A stretch of DNA of 45,567 bases from a virus (IMGVR_UViG_3300020472_000055:1-45567), one strand, 5' to 3'; positions 29,405 to 39,435 are shown, counted from the first letter of the stretch. Numbers and translations are program-made. The notes: a model not told the origin generated them from the letters alone.

Positions 29405-30360
29405 TCCGATTCCTCCTCATGAATTCCAATAATATCATCCATTGCAATGAATGACTCACCTACATCTTGACCAGGCGATGGGTATATCTCACCCATCTTC
29501 AAGAAATCCTCGCCAGGATAATCTCTTGCAGAAGTACCCTCATACTCAGTAATAAGTGGTTCTAAATCTTTTCTCATACCATGAATAAGATAACTACAAT
29601 TAACTGCACCACCTAAGTTATTCTTAACTTCAACCTTGGTTCCCCAATGAATAAGTTCATAAGATAACTCTTGATAATGACTATCAGATGTTAACTGTAC
29701 TGTAATTGTATCAGGATTTACCAAATCTTTCCAGTAATCTGGTAACTGAATGACATTTTTGCCTTCAAGTTTACCCCTAACATATACACCTAATTCTGGA
29801 CCTTCAACACATCCATATCTTAAACGATAACCATCTCGTGTTGGATGTGGTATATCAAATGATTTTCCAGGCAATGCTCTTGCAGTTGCTAATTGAGCTT
29901 CTAACCAACCACACGCTATAGCACCACCAACAGTAAGGACACCACCAACGGTAACAAGACCTGCAACATTTAGGTTACCATTAAGTTGTGTCTGTGCATT
30001 TCCTAAATTCAGGGCATTCTTAATGTTAATACCTGAAGTCTGACTAAGAGCATTTCTGATTGTTGCACCAAATTTTGTGGTCAAACCCCAAAAATTACTA
30101 ACAGCAAAGACATTCTTGATACCATTAATCTGAGTGATACCATCAACTCTTAAAGATAATGGTGCTCCTATACCTATTGGAGGACCAATCATCACTGTAG
30201 CAGTAGGAATACCTGGCGATATTGCCATACCAAAATAACAAGGACCATTAGCAACTAAAGTGCCAGGAAATAATCTTGTAGATGGACTCAAGAACGACAT
30301 GTCAAGAGCACCAATAACCAATTTATCTCCTACGTAGGAGATTGCACTATGAAATGCCAT
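29401..30360 (-). CDS. Fibre-like virion protein with KSFDIPHP domain, 319 aa
   Basis: The middle (GLVTVGGVLTVGGAIACGWL) is glycine-rich. Residues about 168-215 read GKSFDIPHPTRDGYRLRYGC and VEGPELGVYVRGKLEG, a segment common near the C-terminus of marine phage fibre proteins. The rest is polar and beta-rich. It overlaps the next gene by ATGA (start at 30360). Possible spike-associated or short-fibre protein. Confidence 0.7.
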   Translation of the reverse strand: MAFHSAISYVGDKLVIGALDMSFLSPSTRLFPGTLVANGPCYFGMAISPGIPTATVMIGPPIGIGAPLSLRVDGITQINGIKNVFAVSNFWGLTTKFGATIRNALSQTSGINIKNALNLGNAQTQLNGNLNVAGLVTVGGVLTVGGAIACGWLEAQLATARALPGKSFDIPHPTRDGYRLRYGCVEGPELGVYVRGKLEGKNVIQLPDYWKDLVNPDTITVQLTSDSHYQELSYELIHWGTKVEVKNNLGGAVNCSYLIHGMRKDLEPLITEYEGTSARDYPGEDFLKMGEIYPSPGQDVGESFIAMDDIIGIHEEESE

Positions 30361-30944
30361 TATAAGAAATCTCCAAACTTATCCAACCACTTGAATATCT
30401 TACCAAGGAAATTACCTTGGAACATATCTGATTGAGTTCCTGCTTCTACGCCCACTCCACCTGTCAATTCTATAAAGTTAGCACCTAAAGTTAGATCTTT
30501 AGTTGCAAGAACATTAATCATAGTACCTTTAATATTAGTAATAGATGCATCCAAACTAATATGTTTATTACTCTGCAATGTTATCTCAGCATCTGCATCA
30601 GTAGCTCTCAACCTTATATTTCTACCCTTTAATATTATATCCCCATCTTGTGCATCTAACATAATATGACCATTAGAAGCAGAGATTATCTTAGCATAAT
30701 CACCTTCATCAAGTCTATCACCACTTAAATCATAAGAAGTACCATTACATACTTGCTTATGCATACCATCCTTGTAGTATGCCCAACCCTGACCTTCATC
30801 GGTATACATTGAAAGGTCTACAACCTTACCTTTCAAGTCTCCATCTGGAAGTTTTACACCAGCATAAGTCCTGAAGCCAGGGTAATTGGCAACATATTCT
30901 TTGGTTTCTACCTGTTGTACGTCTTCTGGAAGTTTATCTGCCAT
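30360..30944 (-). CDS. Beta-helix tail spike protein (separate C-terminal part of T4 gp5), 194 aa
   Basis: Residues 80-175 show the alternating pattern of a trimeric beta-helix (GHIMLDAQDGDIILKGRNIR, KHISLDASITNIKGTMINVL), as in the needle of T4 gp5. It follows the gp5-like gene directly, which lacks that needle, so the tail spike appears split into two proteins. C-terminal FLGKIFKWLDKFGDFL forms an amphipathic helix in place of a sharp tip. Confidence 0.75.
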   Translation of the reverse strand: MADKLPEDVQQVETKEYVANYPGFRTYAGVKLPDGDLKGKVVDLSMYTDEGQGWAYYKDGMHKQVCNGTSYDLSGDRLDEGDYAKIISASNGHIMLDAQDGDIILKGRNIRLRATDADAEITLQSNKHISLDASITNIKGTMINVLATKDLTLGANFIELTGGVGVEAGTQSDMFQGNFLGKIFKWLDKFGDFL

Positions 30945-30945
30945 A

Positions 30946-33501
30946 TCACTCCCTCGTCAAAGGTTTACCAACACAATCAATAACATCGAGTACCAACGGT
31001 CTTCCATCTTGTCCTGCTCCATCACGATCAGGATCTTCTCCTATGTCTTGAACAAAGTCTGGGCTGTAGGAGATCACTGGAATTAACTCAGCTCCCCTAC
31101 CAGTATTAGTATTTATCGTCACTTTTGGAGTCTGTTTATGTTTATCCTTACAAATAATATTCTTAACACCAACAACAGATCCAGCAGGAGTAAGTACCAA
31201 TTCAAAGGAACACTGTCCTACCTGACCAATATCTCCTGATGTATAACCTATTCCAGGCTTATGAGGTACAAGAGTCGTTACTATACCTACAGGTTCACTA
31301 CCAATACCAGCAATACCTCTTGTGGTGAAGTTATATGTATCAGTTAAAGCAATACCACTAAAGGATTGACCAGCATAATCCCTAAAGGATCCCTCAGTCA
31401 TCTTGATATAATACTCAGTATTATGTTTTAAGTCAACATCTGGGTCTACCCTTATAATTCTATCAGATAGGAAACTAATTCTACTATCACCCACTGGTAT
31501 TGCTTCATGAATCTGATTAGTAGCAGATTCAACAATAGTTACATCTCCACTTCCCCTAATAATCTGTTCACTAAATGTCATTGATACAGACACACTTGTC
31601 TGAACACCAACGGCATTATCAGCAGGAGTAGTAAATGTAATGAATGGTGGTGGATCTGCAGGATCATCTGGGAAGTCTGGACCTTCAGTAACAGGATACT
31701 TAGGAGGTATTACTCCAGTTGTTGGGCAATATCCAGTACCACCTTGAAGCATATAGATCTGTGTTATCTTTCCTTCATCATCAATAACTGCTTTAGCAAC
31801 CGCACCTCCACCATGATTAGTCTTATCAATGATACTGATAATTGGCGGAACCTCATATCCAAAGCCAGGTTGAATTACAACCAGAGTTAATATACTACCA
31901 TCTACAGATGATATAATAGGTAATAACTGTGCTGGTTTAACATTATTTCCAAATACTTCTATTTTAGGAGGAATACACTTAGCATAAACAAATCCTGATG
32001 GAATACTATCTCCCAGATCATCTTGAGTCTGTGGATTATTTGTCTTCTCATTACAATCAAACCACTGACTGAAATCTCCACCCAACATACTAAGGAATGA
32101 AAGACTTCCATCTCCAGCAGCATAGTCTAAACCATCTAATGCAGAGATATTATCAAGTACAGACTTCATCTTACCAGCATTTTTGGTAGATAGTCCTCTT
32201 CCTTGAGTCCAATCATCATAATCCTTACACTTCAGTGCATCACACTGAAGGAAACTCATAATCATATTAATGTAAGAACTAATCTTCATGAATAGTCCAC
32301 TTACACTATTAAGCATACCCGTCAACCAATCTAATCCGTCCAGAATTGGTTTAAGAGCAGCAGTTATAGCATCAAATAATTTTCCTAAGATTGCAGCAAC
32401 TGCCTGTTCAATAGCACAAACACTTGCATTAATTGTACTACCAATAAGATCCTTAAGTAACCCCTTGATGAATCCAAAGATATCAAAACCAGCCTTCTCG
32501 AAGAGACAGAAAATCAAATCCATGATTTTCTTGAAGGCCTGAACGATAGGAGATTTTTGTGGTTCTGGAACAATTAATCCAACAAGATTTCGGAATATCT
32601 TACCAAGGTACTTCATTACCTTGTCACGAATCATGCGGATGATAGTTTTAATTGCACCTAATATAATTCGTGAAGCCTTATTGATAAGTCTCTTTATATC
32701 AGAGACCATATTTCTTGCTGCATCAATATAGGACTCAGCGAATGCTGTAAGTGAATTAATAGTCTTAAGAAAACTACCTATAGTATGTCCAATAGTACCC
32801 AATGCATCATTCTCGCATGGATTAGGTCCAGTATGAACTCCATGACTTCTATTAGAGAATTCCTGATCACCTTGAGTATGTCTTCTTATTCCTTCTTTTT
32901 CTCCTGAACCATCAGACTCTCCTGCTTTCTGATCTGCATTTCCTGTTGGAGTTCCTTGATTATTAGGGTTAGATGTTACCTTTCCTGTTGCAGATGGTTT
33001 TTCTTTAACTGGTGGTTGAGTTGTAAGTCCATTAGATCCACCGCCACCTTGTCCTGCTCTTCCACTGAAGGTTCCAAATGCATTACCTTCTACTCCTGAA
33101 CTACCCTTAGTCAAATTCATTATATTAGAAGGACCATGAGTATCGTTCACAGTCCTTGCCAATGCACCAAATATAACTGGTTGTTGTGCTTCCTCTCCAT
33201 CCATGAAGAAACCGAAGACTGTTTCTCCTCCTACCATTCTTGAACTCTCACCATAACATGATTGACCAGAACCAGAGGTTGCATCAACCATTACATGAGC
33301 CCAAGGAAGATCTTCGTTCCCTAATTCTGCCTCAGTAAATGGATGATAACCAATGATCCTTACCTTACAACGATAAGCCCAACCCTCTTCCATATCAGTT
33401 GCTGCTTGCTTCCAAAATTCAGCAGGAGCAACCTTACCGATCCACCAAACGAATCCGTCACGGCCGAGAAAATTGGTCTTGAGTAAGGAATTATCAATCA
33501 T
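30946..33501 (-). CDS. gp5: gp5-like baseplate hub protein without lysozyme domain, 851 aa
   Basis: Residues 1-125 (TNFLGRDGFVWWIGKVAP, QQPVIFGALAR) match the OB-fold N-terminus of T4 gp5, which binds gp27. Residues 130-225 are a Gly/Lys/Ser linker. Residues 235-440 form long amphipathic helices with a few cysteines (RLINKASRIILGAIKTIIRM). Residues 619-727 are an Ig-like (SbsA/Big_5-like) domain with PADNAVGV and TEYYIKMTEG. The end repeats PGFGYE/PGIGYT motifs. The T4 lysozyme segment is absent, and the beta-helix needle is encoded by the next gene. The protein would still carry the spike and connect it to gp27. Confidence 0.85.
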   Translation of the reverse strand: MIDNSLLKTNFLGRDGFVWWIGKVAPAEFWKQAATDMEEGWAYRCKVRIIGYHPFTEAELGNEDLPWAHVMVDATSGSGQSCYGESSRMVGGETVFGFFMDGEEAQQPVIFGALARTVNDTHGPSNIMNLTKGSSGVEGNAFGTFSGRAGQGGGGSNGLTTQPPVKEKPSATGKVTSNPNNQGTPTGNADQKAGESDGSGEKEGIRRHTQGDQEFSNRSHGVHTGPNPCENDALGTIGHTIGSFLKTINSLTAFAESYIDAARNMVSDIKRLINKASRIILGAIKTIIRMIRDKVMKYLGKIFRNLVGLIVPEPQKSPIVQAFKKIMDLIFCLFEKAGFDIFGFIKGLLKDLIGSTINASVCAIEQAVAAILGKLFDAITAALKPILDGLDWLTGMLNSVSGLFMKISSYINMIMSFLQCDALKCKDYDDWTQGRGLSTKNAGKMKSVLDNISALDGLDYAAGDGSLSFLSMLGGDFSQWFDCNEKTNNPQTQDDLGDSIPSGFVYAKCIPPKIEVFGNNVKPAQLLPIISSVDGSILTLVVIQPGFGYEVPPIISIIDKTNHGGGAVAKAVIDDEGKITQIYMLQGGTGYCPTTGVIPPKYPVTEGPDFPDDPADPPPFITFTTPADNAVGVQTSVSVSMTFSEQIIRGSGDVTIVESATNQIHEAIPVGDSRISFLSDRIIRVDPDVDLKHNTEYYIKMTEGSFRDYAGQSFSGIALTDTYNFTTRGIAGIGSEPVGIVTTLVPHKPGIGYTSGDIGQVGQCSFELVLTPAGSVVGVKNIICKDKHKQTPKVTINTNTGRGAELIPVISYSPDFVQDIGEDPDRDGAGQDGRPLVLDVIDCVGKPLTRE

Positions 33502-33767
33502 TCGTCGTAAACTCTACACTCCAATGAATCGGGATGATTATCACAATAAACTTCAAGTTTTGAATCCGAATGTCTGGTATGCCAATCATTTATCTTAGCA
33601 CCACCTTCATTAACTTCATTTTCGTCATGATCATGGAAAGCATCATTATGCATTTCTAAATCTGATTCACTATATTCAATCATACCATGATTGACATGCT
33701 CTTTATGATCTTTAGGATCGATATAAACCTCATGATTGAGGTCATGTTCTGGGATTTTTGTGGTCAT
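33498..33767 (-). CDS. Small acidic His-rich protein, 89 aa
   Basis: It begins MTTKIPEHDLNHEVYIDPKD and holds many histidines (HDHDENEVNEGG, DWHTRHSD), suggesting metal or pH sensitivity. ATGA overlap with gp5 means co-translation. It may be a chaperone or spike tip plug; no homologue recognised. Confidence 0.65.
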   Translation of the reverse strand: MTTKIPEHDLNHEVYIDPKDHKEHVNHGMIEYSESDLEMHNDAFHDHDENEVNEGGAKINDWHTRHSDSKLEVYCDNHPDSLECRVYDE

Positions 33768-33785
33768 AATAGTTACCGTCTGTTG

Positions 33786-35207
33786 TTATTTTAGACCATA
33801 AGAATCTCTAACGAGATTCAATGATGTAATATTTGTTCCTCCAGAGATTTCAAAATGATGTCTAAGACATCTAATCAAATAATAACCACTGGATTCATTA
33901 TCAGCAGGTTTACTATCACCTGCTTGAGTTGGTCCAACAGTAGGAAGAACAACTTTAATTATACCACCAACACGTAAATTTGTGTTAATTGGTATCACTA
34001 TATTTAGTGACTGTTGGAAGAGCATGTTGTATCTTGAGAAGGCTTTTGCCATGTCAGCATGATCCCTTCCATCATCTCCCAACTCTTGGTCATCATCAAC
34101 AAGTAAACTCTTATCAATATTACCCTTCGACCCCAACCTAACCAATACTCTTGATGCATAATCACCAAGTTCAGTTGGTATAGGTAGTCTTTCACCAAGA
34201 GTTTTATTTTTAGGTTTATTGTCTGGACTCTTCTTCATTGACTTCACTATACCTTCACTCTCATCATCAGTTTCAAAATTATCCTTCATCTTATAATGAT
34301 ATACACCCAATTTCCAATCCATAGGTTCAAAGAAATAGGTAAGATTTGAATATAAACCTATCCTTAAATTCTTCTGTACATGTGTATTTGCAGACATGAA
34401 CGAATGAATAATCTGTTTATCAGTAGCTTCTCTTTCAGCTACACTACTTGAAACATAAACAGGAACATCACCATCTTCGGCACCATTGGCAACAGCATCC
34501 AACATCTTTTCCATAGATCTAAAATGGAATCCATCATAATCTTCATAAAAGAAATATCCAGCAGTTCCATATGCAGCACCTTCTGTTGAGTCACCTGATG
34601 TTCCTTTTGGACCCTGACTTGTTGGTACTCCTTTAGGACATAACCAAGTACATGTATAAAAAGGTTTCTTCATGTTACCGATGAATTCAAAAGGAAACGA
34701 TGTCGGTTCTATCTCTATAATTCTATCTCGTTTAACTTTTAAAACATCATTAAGAATAGATTCTACATGAAGATGAACAGGTTCTCTCTTATATCTCTTA
34801 ACACATCTTGCGGTCTCGTTATTAATACTTTCAAGTGTCGCACATTGCATTGTAAAAGTTTCTGACCCTTCTTTTTGAATTAAATCCTTTATAGCAACAA
34901 CATAGAATGGTTTTTCCTCAGTATATTCAAAATCACCATAAGTAGTTCCAATTTGCAAATCTAATCTCTCATTACCCCTCAATGGAGCACTATTATATAA
35001 ATTAAAAGTATTATTAATCTTAAGATAACAAGTCACTGATGGACTAAGTATATCTGAAAAGAAATCAACCGATGTTATTGCTCTCTCAATACGGATGCCA
35101 TTCTCCTCACCATCTCCAGCTAAATCAATAGTCGTCGAATTAGAAGATGTATTTTGTTGAGGCGTAAGAACAGCCTTTTTTATATGTATGGCCTCTAAGG
35201 ATGACAT
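33786..35207 (-). CDS. gp27: gp27-like baseplate hub protein, 473 aa
   Basis: Residues 30-130 (GIRIERAITSVDFFSDILSP, GNERLDLQIGTTYGDFEYTE) and the C-terminal half (RVGGIIKVVLPTVGP, YYLIRCLRHHFEISGG) are of the T4 gp27 hub type, about 80 residues longer than T4 gp27. Insertions include a Gly/Ser loop near residue 205 (PKGVPTSQGPKGTSGDSTEG). Trimers of gp27 make the ring under the tail tube that holds gp5. Adjacent order gp27-x-gp5-spike supports the call. Confidence 0.85.
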   Translation of the reverse strand: MSSLEAIHIKKAVLTPQQNTSSNSTTIDLAGDGEENGIRIERAITSVDFFSDILSPSVTCYLKINNTFNLYNSAPLRGNERLDLQIGTTYGDFEYTEEKPFYVVAIKDLIQKEGSETFTMQCATLESINNETARCVKRYKREPVHLHVESILNDVLKVKRDRIIEIEPTSFPFEFIGNMKKPFYTCTWLCPKGVPTSQGPKGTSGDSTEGAAYGTAGYFFYEDYDGFHFRSMEKMLDAVANGAEDGDVPVYVSSSVAEREATDKQIIHSFMSANTHVQKNLRIGLYSNLTYFFEPMDWKLGVYHYKMKDNFETDDESEGIVKSMKKSPDNKPKNKTLGERLPIPTELGDYASRVLVRLGSKGNIDKSLLVDDDQELGDDGRDHADMAKAFSRYNMLFQQSLNIVIPINTNLRVGGIIKVVLPTVGPTQAGDSKPADNESSGYYLIRCLRHHFEISGGTNITSLNLVRDSYGLK

Positions 35208-35208
35208 G

Positions 35209-36924
35209 TTAACCAGTAAGTGACGTTAATAGAATATGATTTCCAACTTCCTCTGCAGATGCATCATGAGACATTGGTAATATCATAGGAGCTCCACCAC
35301 CTCCGCCAGGAACTGAGGCAATCTGTGCAGGTATATCGTTAGATCTTTGTGGTGGGGCCTGTTGGATCATCATTACAGTATTATTTACACTACCACGTTG
35401 ATTGTAAGAGGGATACTGAGATGGAGGAAGAGCAGCCTGATCGCCTGGAACCTTAACTTGATTATCTCTTAATCCTTTTAATATCTCATCATAACGTGCT
35501 TTAGTTTCAGTAGTAGTTTGAGTTGTTTGTCCATGATATGGTCCAAAACTTGCCCATTCCTGTTGAAGAATATCAAAGTCTTGCTTAGTTAATTCTTTAG
35601 AAACATTTATTTTTCTCTTTCTCTTGGCAAGATCCATCAACAATTCATGCTGCACATTCTTATCAAATTTTATTTTAGTAGGATCAAACTCTTGCAATCT
35701 ACCTTGACCCTGATACATCTCTTTAACCTGAGTCAAAGGATCCATAAACTGACCAACACCTACAGCAGCAGACTTTAATCCATTATAAGTAGTCTCTCCA
35801 GCGTTCATTCTCCTTGTCTGTTCATCATATACCTCTTGAAGAGTCATGTTAGTCATATCCATTTCATCTCTACCACCGAACCATCTACTATAAGCTTTAT
35901 CACCCTTAGTACCTTCAAGTTCTCTGGTAAGTTGCACAAAAGCTTGCTCCTCTAAACTCCCTGATCCTCCTGCCATTGGAGGTCCAGCAATTAAAGTTTC
36001 ATTAGGAGGCATCCACTTATCTCTCTGTACTGTAGTAGTGGACTGTATTATTTCTGTTGCATCCTTATATTCTACTTTAACTTTCTTTAGTTTATTTTCA
36101 TCAATAACACCATCTGCACGAGGTATTCCATCATCATCTACTGTCTCTTTAGGTGTATTCTTCTTATCAAAATCAAATATATTTCCAGTTAAGAAGTCTG
36201 CTGCTCCTGCAATACCTCTCTTAGTTCCTTCAATAACCTTTCCTGCAGTCTCCGTAACAACATTAACTACAGACTCAAAGAATCCTGGCCCCATTGCATT
36301 TGCAATTGCTTTACTTTCTATGAGTCTTACAAATCCTTTAACTCCTGAATCAAACTTATCAACATCTATTTTAGTCTTCTTATGAATCTCCTCCTGCATC
36401 TGTTTGGCTCTATCCGTATCACCAAGAGATACTTTACCATCTGATGGAGTTACTTGACTCTTTTCAAGATGGTTGATCTGTTTATCAATTTCTTCATTTT
36501 TACCTTCTGATGACTCTTGTGCTTTATCTGCACCCTCTTTTGCTAACTTTTTCTCCTTCTTCAAGTCTGCAATCATCTTAGCCTTGTCACCACCATACTG
36601 TTCATTGAGTACCTGATTAGTCTGAGCTTCAGCAGACTGTGCAGGCATAAAATGCATAGTACCCATAGTAAGTATTGCAGCACCAGCAGCAAGTTTCAAG
36701 AACTTATTATCACCACCAGCTTTACCACCTTTGCCTGGATTCCAATTCTTTATAAATTTCTCAGCCTTTGAAATAGTACCTTTCTTTGGTAATTGAGTCC
36801 TCTTAAGAATAGTTGTTTTAAGTTTAAGAAACCTCGTAAACTTCACTATGGCAGTTTCAGACTGTTTAACAGCCTTAGATGTGGTATCTACTACCTTATT
36901 AATTCCAGTAGAAGTCTCAGCCAT
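35209..36924 (-). CDS. Baseplate hub protein with muramidase-like domain, 571 aa
   Basis: Residues 75-97 (FLKLAAGAAILTMGTMHFMP) form one hydrophobic segment. Residues 324-480 resemble lysozyme-fold muramidases (LTRELEGTKGDKAYSRWFGG, ETTYNGLKSAAVGVGQFMDP), with Glu335 or Glu337 as candidate catalytic acid. T4 places its tail lysozyme inside gp5; here it seems carried by this protein. The N-terminus is coiled and basic. Probably cuts host peptidoglycan during injection. It lies between the tape-measure-like protein and gp27. Confidence 0.75.
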   Translation of the reverse strand: MAETSTGINKVVDTTSKAVKQSETAIVKFTRFLKLKTTILKRTQLPKKGTISKAEKFIKNWNPGKGGKAGGDNKFLKLAAGAAILTMGTMHFMPAQSAEAQTNQVLNEQYGGDKAKMIADLKKEKKLAKEGADKAQESSEGKNEEIDKQINHLEKSQVTPSDGKVSLGDTDRAKQMQEEIHKKTKIDVDKFDSGVKGFVRLIESKAIANAMGPGFFESVVNVVTETAGKVIEGTKRGIAGAADFLTGNIFDFDKKNTPKETVDDDGIPRADGVIDENKLKKVKVEYKDATEIIQSTTTVQRDKWMPPNETLIAGPPMAGGSGSLEEQAFVQLTRELEGTKGDKAYSRWFGGRDEMDMTNMTLQEVYDEQTRRMNAGETTYNGLKSAAVGVGQFMDPLTQVKEMYQGQGRLQEFDPTKIKFDKNVQHELLMDLAKRKRKINVSKELTKQDFDILQQEWASFGPYHGQTTQTTTETKARYDEILKGLRDNQVKVPGDQAALPPSQYPSYNQRGSVNNTVMMIQQAPPQRSNDIPAQIASVPGGGGGAPMILPMSHDASAEEVGNHILLTSLTG

Positions 36925-38519
36925 CAGTTAGTAAGGATATTAAAGGTTTGTTTTGCATGAGCAATATGAATATTGCCTGTATCAAATGGCATAAGAAATG
37001 GTACATTCGCACCAGTCTTTACATCTGGAGAACTCATCTTAGACCTTGATGCATCTCCTCCACCTGCATTTGTACCAGCAGCAGGAGCATTCATTGGAAG
37101 AACTGTTGTATTAACAGACGGTTCATCCTGTTCTGGAGCCTGTGATACTGTTTTAGACTCCTCTATCTTAATATCTTTCTCTGTTGTTGAGGGTTCAACA
37201 GTAGTAGGTGTTACTCCCTCTACAGTTGTAGTCTCAGGTTTGGTATCTGTACCTTCAGGTTTTACAGTGTCAACAACTTTCTTAGCATTCTCATCAAGTT
37301 TTCCACGACCACCAAACATACTCTTTATTCCACCAACCAATCCACCACCAACACCTTTCAACCAACCCATAGGTCCTTTGGCGCCCGTTGCACCTTCATC
37401 ACCCTTCTTACCAGTTGTTCCTGTTATCCCATCTTGAGGAGTTGCTACAGTCTCAGCCTTAGTACCATCTCCTTCTCCATCACCACCAGTACGAACTCCT
37501 GTTATTGCATCTACACCACCAGCAAGCCATTTCTTTACACCCTCTGGTTTCTTCTTAGCTTCCTTCTTCTCATCAACTTTCTTCTTAAAGTTCTTAACCT
37601 TATCTGTTACGGTTTCAGTCTTAGATTCTTTTGACGTAGATGTAACTTCAGAAGGAGCAAGTATAACATCAAGTCCTGCTGGTACATCTTCACCAGCAAT
37701 CAATGCAGTCTGTTTCTTACCAGCTAAACTGGACTCCTTTTCCTTCTCTACTTTCTCTTCTTCTTTCTTCTCTTCTTCTATTTCTTCTTCTTTTGGTTTC
37801 TTATTCCTACCTTTAAGTTGTCCCTCTAAAACCTTAATAGCCTTATCAAAGGCTTTCATAGTCTTATTAAACTTCTCAGTCTCCTTCTTAGTCAACTGAT
37901 CACCCATTTCCTCTTGGAAAGTTCCAGCTGGTCCCGCTGTGGTTCCATCACCTACTACGGTAACATCACCCTCTTTTTTGCCTTTTACTATCTTATTAAT
38001 ACCCCATGCAGTATACGCTACAAGTCCTAAAGTTGCAGCACCTTTCAGTATACTACTAAGTAATCCACCTCTTTTTGAACCTCCCTTGGCAATTTTTGCC
38101 TTGGAAAGTTTTTTGATAAAATCAGTAAATAATTTCTTACTTTTCTCAAGAAAATTAAACGTCTTCTCAAATGGTTTCTTGAAAGCCTCTAAACCTTGAG
38201 CAAAACTTGTTAATTGACTTAATCCACCACCAAATATCTTCTCCAACATCGCTGTAGGATCAAATCCACCACCAGCACCACCTCCGATTTGTTGGGTGAT
38301 ATTCTTAACATGTTTAGAAACCTGATTATTAACCAGTTTTGTTATTTGATTTACTGGTTGAATACCTTCTTCTTGGCCTGGAACCTGAGCAATAGTCTTT
38401 GCTGCAGATTTAAGAGGAGACATACCTCCTCGCACCATACTAAGACCTTTGCGACGACGTTGTAATCCTCGTTTTGCAAAGAGACTTCCCTTTTTAAGTA
38501 TAGATCTTCCTATTGCCAT
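36924..38519 (-). CDS. Tape-measure/hub-like tail protein with collagen-like segment, 531 aa
   Basis: The chain starts MAIGRSILKKGSLFAKRGLQ and is basic. A hydrophobic segment lies at residues 155-178 (GAATLGLVAYTAWGINKIV). Lys/Glu coiled coil follows at 205-265. Residues 364-386 are seven G-x-y triplets (GITGTTGKKGDEGATGAKGP), a collagen-like stretch. The protein fits the place of T4 gp29, the tape measure, though direct homology is not visible. Possible hole-forming role at the inner membrane through the hydrophobic segment. Confidence 0.65.
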   Translation of the reverse strand: MAIGRSILKKGSLFAKRGLQRRRKGLSMVRGGMSPLKSAAKTIAQVPGQEEGIQPVNQITKLVNNQVSKHVKNITQQIGGGAGGGFDPTAMLEKIFGGGLSQLTSFAQGLEAFKKPFEKTFNFLEKSKKLFTDFIKKLSKAKIAKGGSKRGGLLSSILKGAATLGLVAYTAWGINKIVKGKKEGDVTVVGDGTTAGPAGTFQEEMGDQLTKKETEKFNKTMKAFDKAIKVLEGQLKGRNKKPKEEEIEEEKKEEEKVEKEKESSLAGKKQTALIAGEDVPAGLDVILAPSEVTSTSKESKTETVTDKVKNFKKKVDEKKEAKKKPEGVKKWLAGGVDAITGVRTGGDGEGDGTKAETVATPQDGITGTTGKKGDEGATGAKGPMGWLKGVGGGLVGGIKSMFGGRGKLDENAKKVVDTVKPEGTDTKPETTTVEGVTPTTVEPSTTEKDIKIEESKTVSQAPEQDEPSVNTTVLPMNAPAAGTNAGGGDASRSKMSSPDVKTGANVPFLMPFDTGNIHIAHAKQTFNILTN

Positions 38520-38707
38520 TAACTTTTTGCAGCTGCTGCTCTTTGTTGTGCTTTAAGGTTCTCTTCATCAATATGTGATCTTAAAAGACCAACATATATG
38601 TCTCTCTCCCAAGAGACCATATTCTCTATTTCAGTCAAAGAATATTTATGGAACTGCATTAAAGCGAAGTTAATTCTATAGTAGGTCTCCATGTCTATAT
38701 GAGACAT
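38519..38707 (-). CDS. gp51: gp51-like baseplate hub assembly protein, 62 aa
   Basis: It begins MSHIDMETYYRINFALMQFH, then LTEIENMVSWERDIYVGLLR, a pattern I associate with tail-assembly chaperones next to gp26 in T4-like cyanophages. It is much shorter than T4 gp51 (249 aa), so the symbol is by position and local pattern. It overlaps the tape-measure-like gene start, which is common for tail chaperones. Confidence 0.55.
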   Translation of the reverse strand: MSHIDMETYYRINFALMQFHKYSLTEIENMVSWERDIYVGLLRSHIDEENLKAQQRAAAAKS

Positions 38708-38709
38708 GG

Positions 38710-39435
38710 TTAGCCGAAAAAATCCGACAATCCCTCCAATACCACCGTATTATCTTTCTTAGTATTTGGATTCTTTACCTTGATTGTACAAGTCAACTTA
38801 GGCATAGTATCAAAGAAAGTCTCAATCTTCTTGAATTGTTCTGAAGTCAAAGACTCCACCCACTCTATAAGTTCTTTCTTACTACAATCAGAAGCCGCCC
38901 AAACATCAGAATCATCATATACCATATCAATACATGAAGAGATGACCTCAAATGATCTGTCTACTTCATTTACTTCTTCCTCATCAGATGAGAAATTAGT
39001 ATCAATGAACTGACTCAAAGACGGATACTTCATCTTTAACTTATATCCATCACCTATAACAATCTCATTAGTATGTTTAGGATCTTCAACAACTTCAACT
39101 TCATCTATATGAACAGTAGTCTTAACTTGAGTGACACCATCATCACCACAAGTAACAATAAGTTCAATAGATTCTCCAACAGATTTACCTCTTATATTAA
39201 GAAAGAGATATTCAATATCAAAACTTGGAAGACTATCTATCTTCAATCCTCTGGTTAAAACACATTCTTTTAAAACCTGTTTAACTGCATTGGTAATTTG
39301 TTTCTGATCTTTAGATTCAAGAGCAAGAATAAGAATCTTCTCTTCTCTAACTAAAAATGGTCTATATTTAACTGTCTTCCCTGTGGAAGGCAACTTCAGC
39401 TCATACTGAGAAGTCGTAATTTTTGGTAAAGGCAT
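38710..39435 (-). CDS. gp26: gp26-like baseplate hub protein, 241 aa
   Basis: It begins MPLPKITTSQYELKLPSTGK, with VKYRPFLVREEKILILALES directly after, the conserved N-terminal part of T4-type gp26. T4 gp26 is 208 aa. The C-terminus (IKVKNPNTKKDNTVVLEGLS) is strand-rich. A CTAAATAA late promoter lies 24 bases upstream. Together with the gp51-like protein it likely assembles the central hub. Confidence 0.85.
   Translation of the reverse strand: MPLPKITTSQYELKLPSTGKTVKYRPFLVREEKILILALESKDQKQITNAVKQVLKECVLTRGLKIDSLPSFDIEYLFLNIRGKSVGESIELIVTCGDDGVTQVKTTVHIDEVEVVEDPKHTNEIVIGDGYKLKMKYPSLSQFIDTNFSSDEEEVNEVDRSFEVISSCIDMVYDDSDVWAASDCSKKELIEWVESLTSEQFKKIETFFDTMPKLTCTIKVKNPNTKKDNTVVLEGLSDFFG

Noticed and set aside
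36973-38199. Plus-strand frames of 154, 66 and 86 aa
   Set aside because: Antisense of the tape-measure-like gene; Pro/Ser/Val bias is explained by the Lys/Gly codons on the coding strand.
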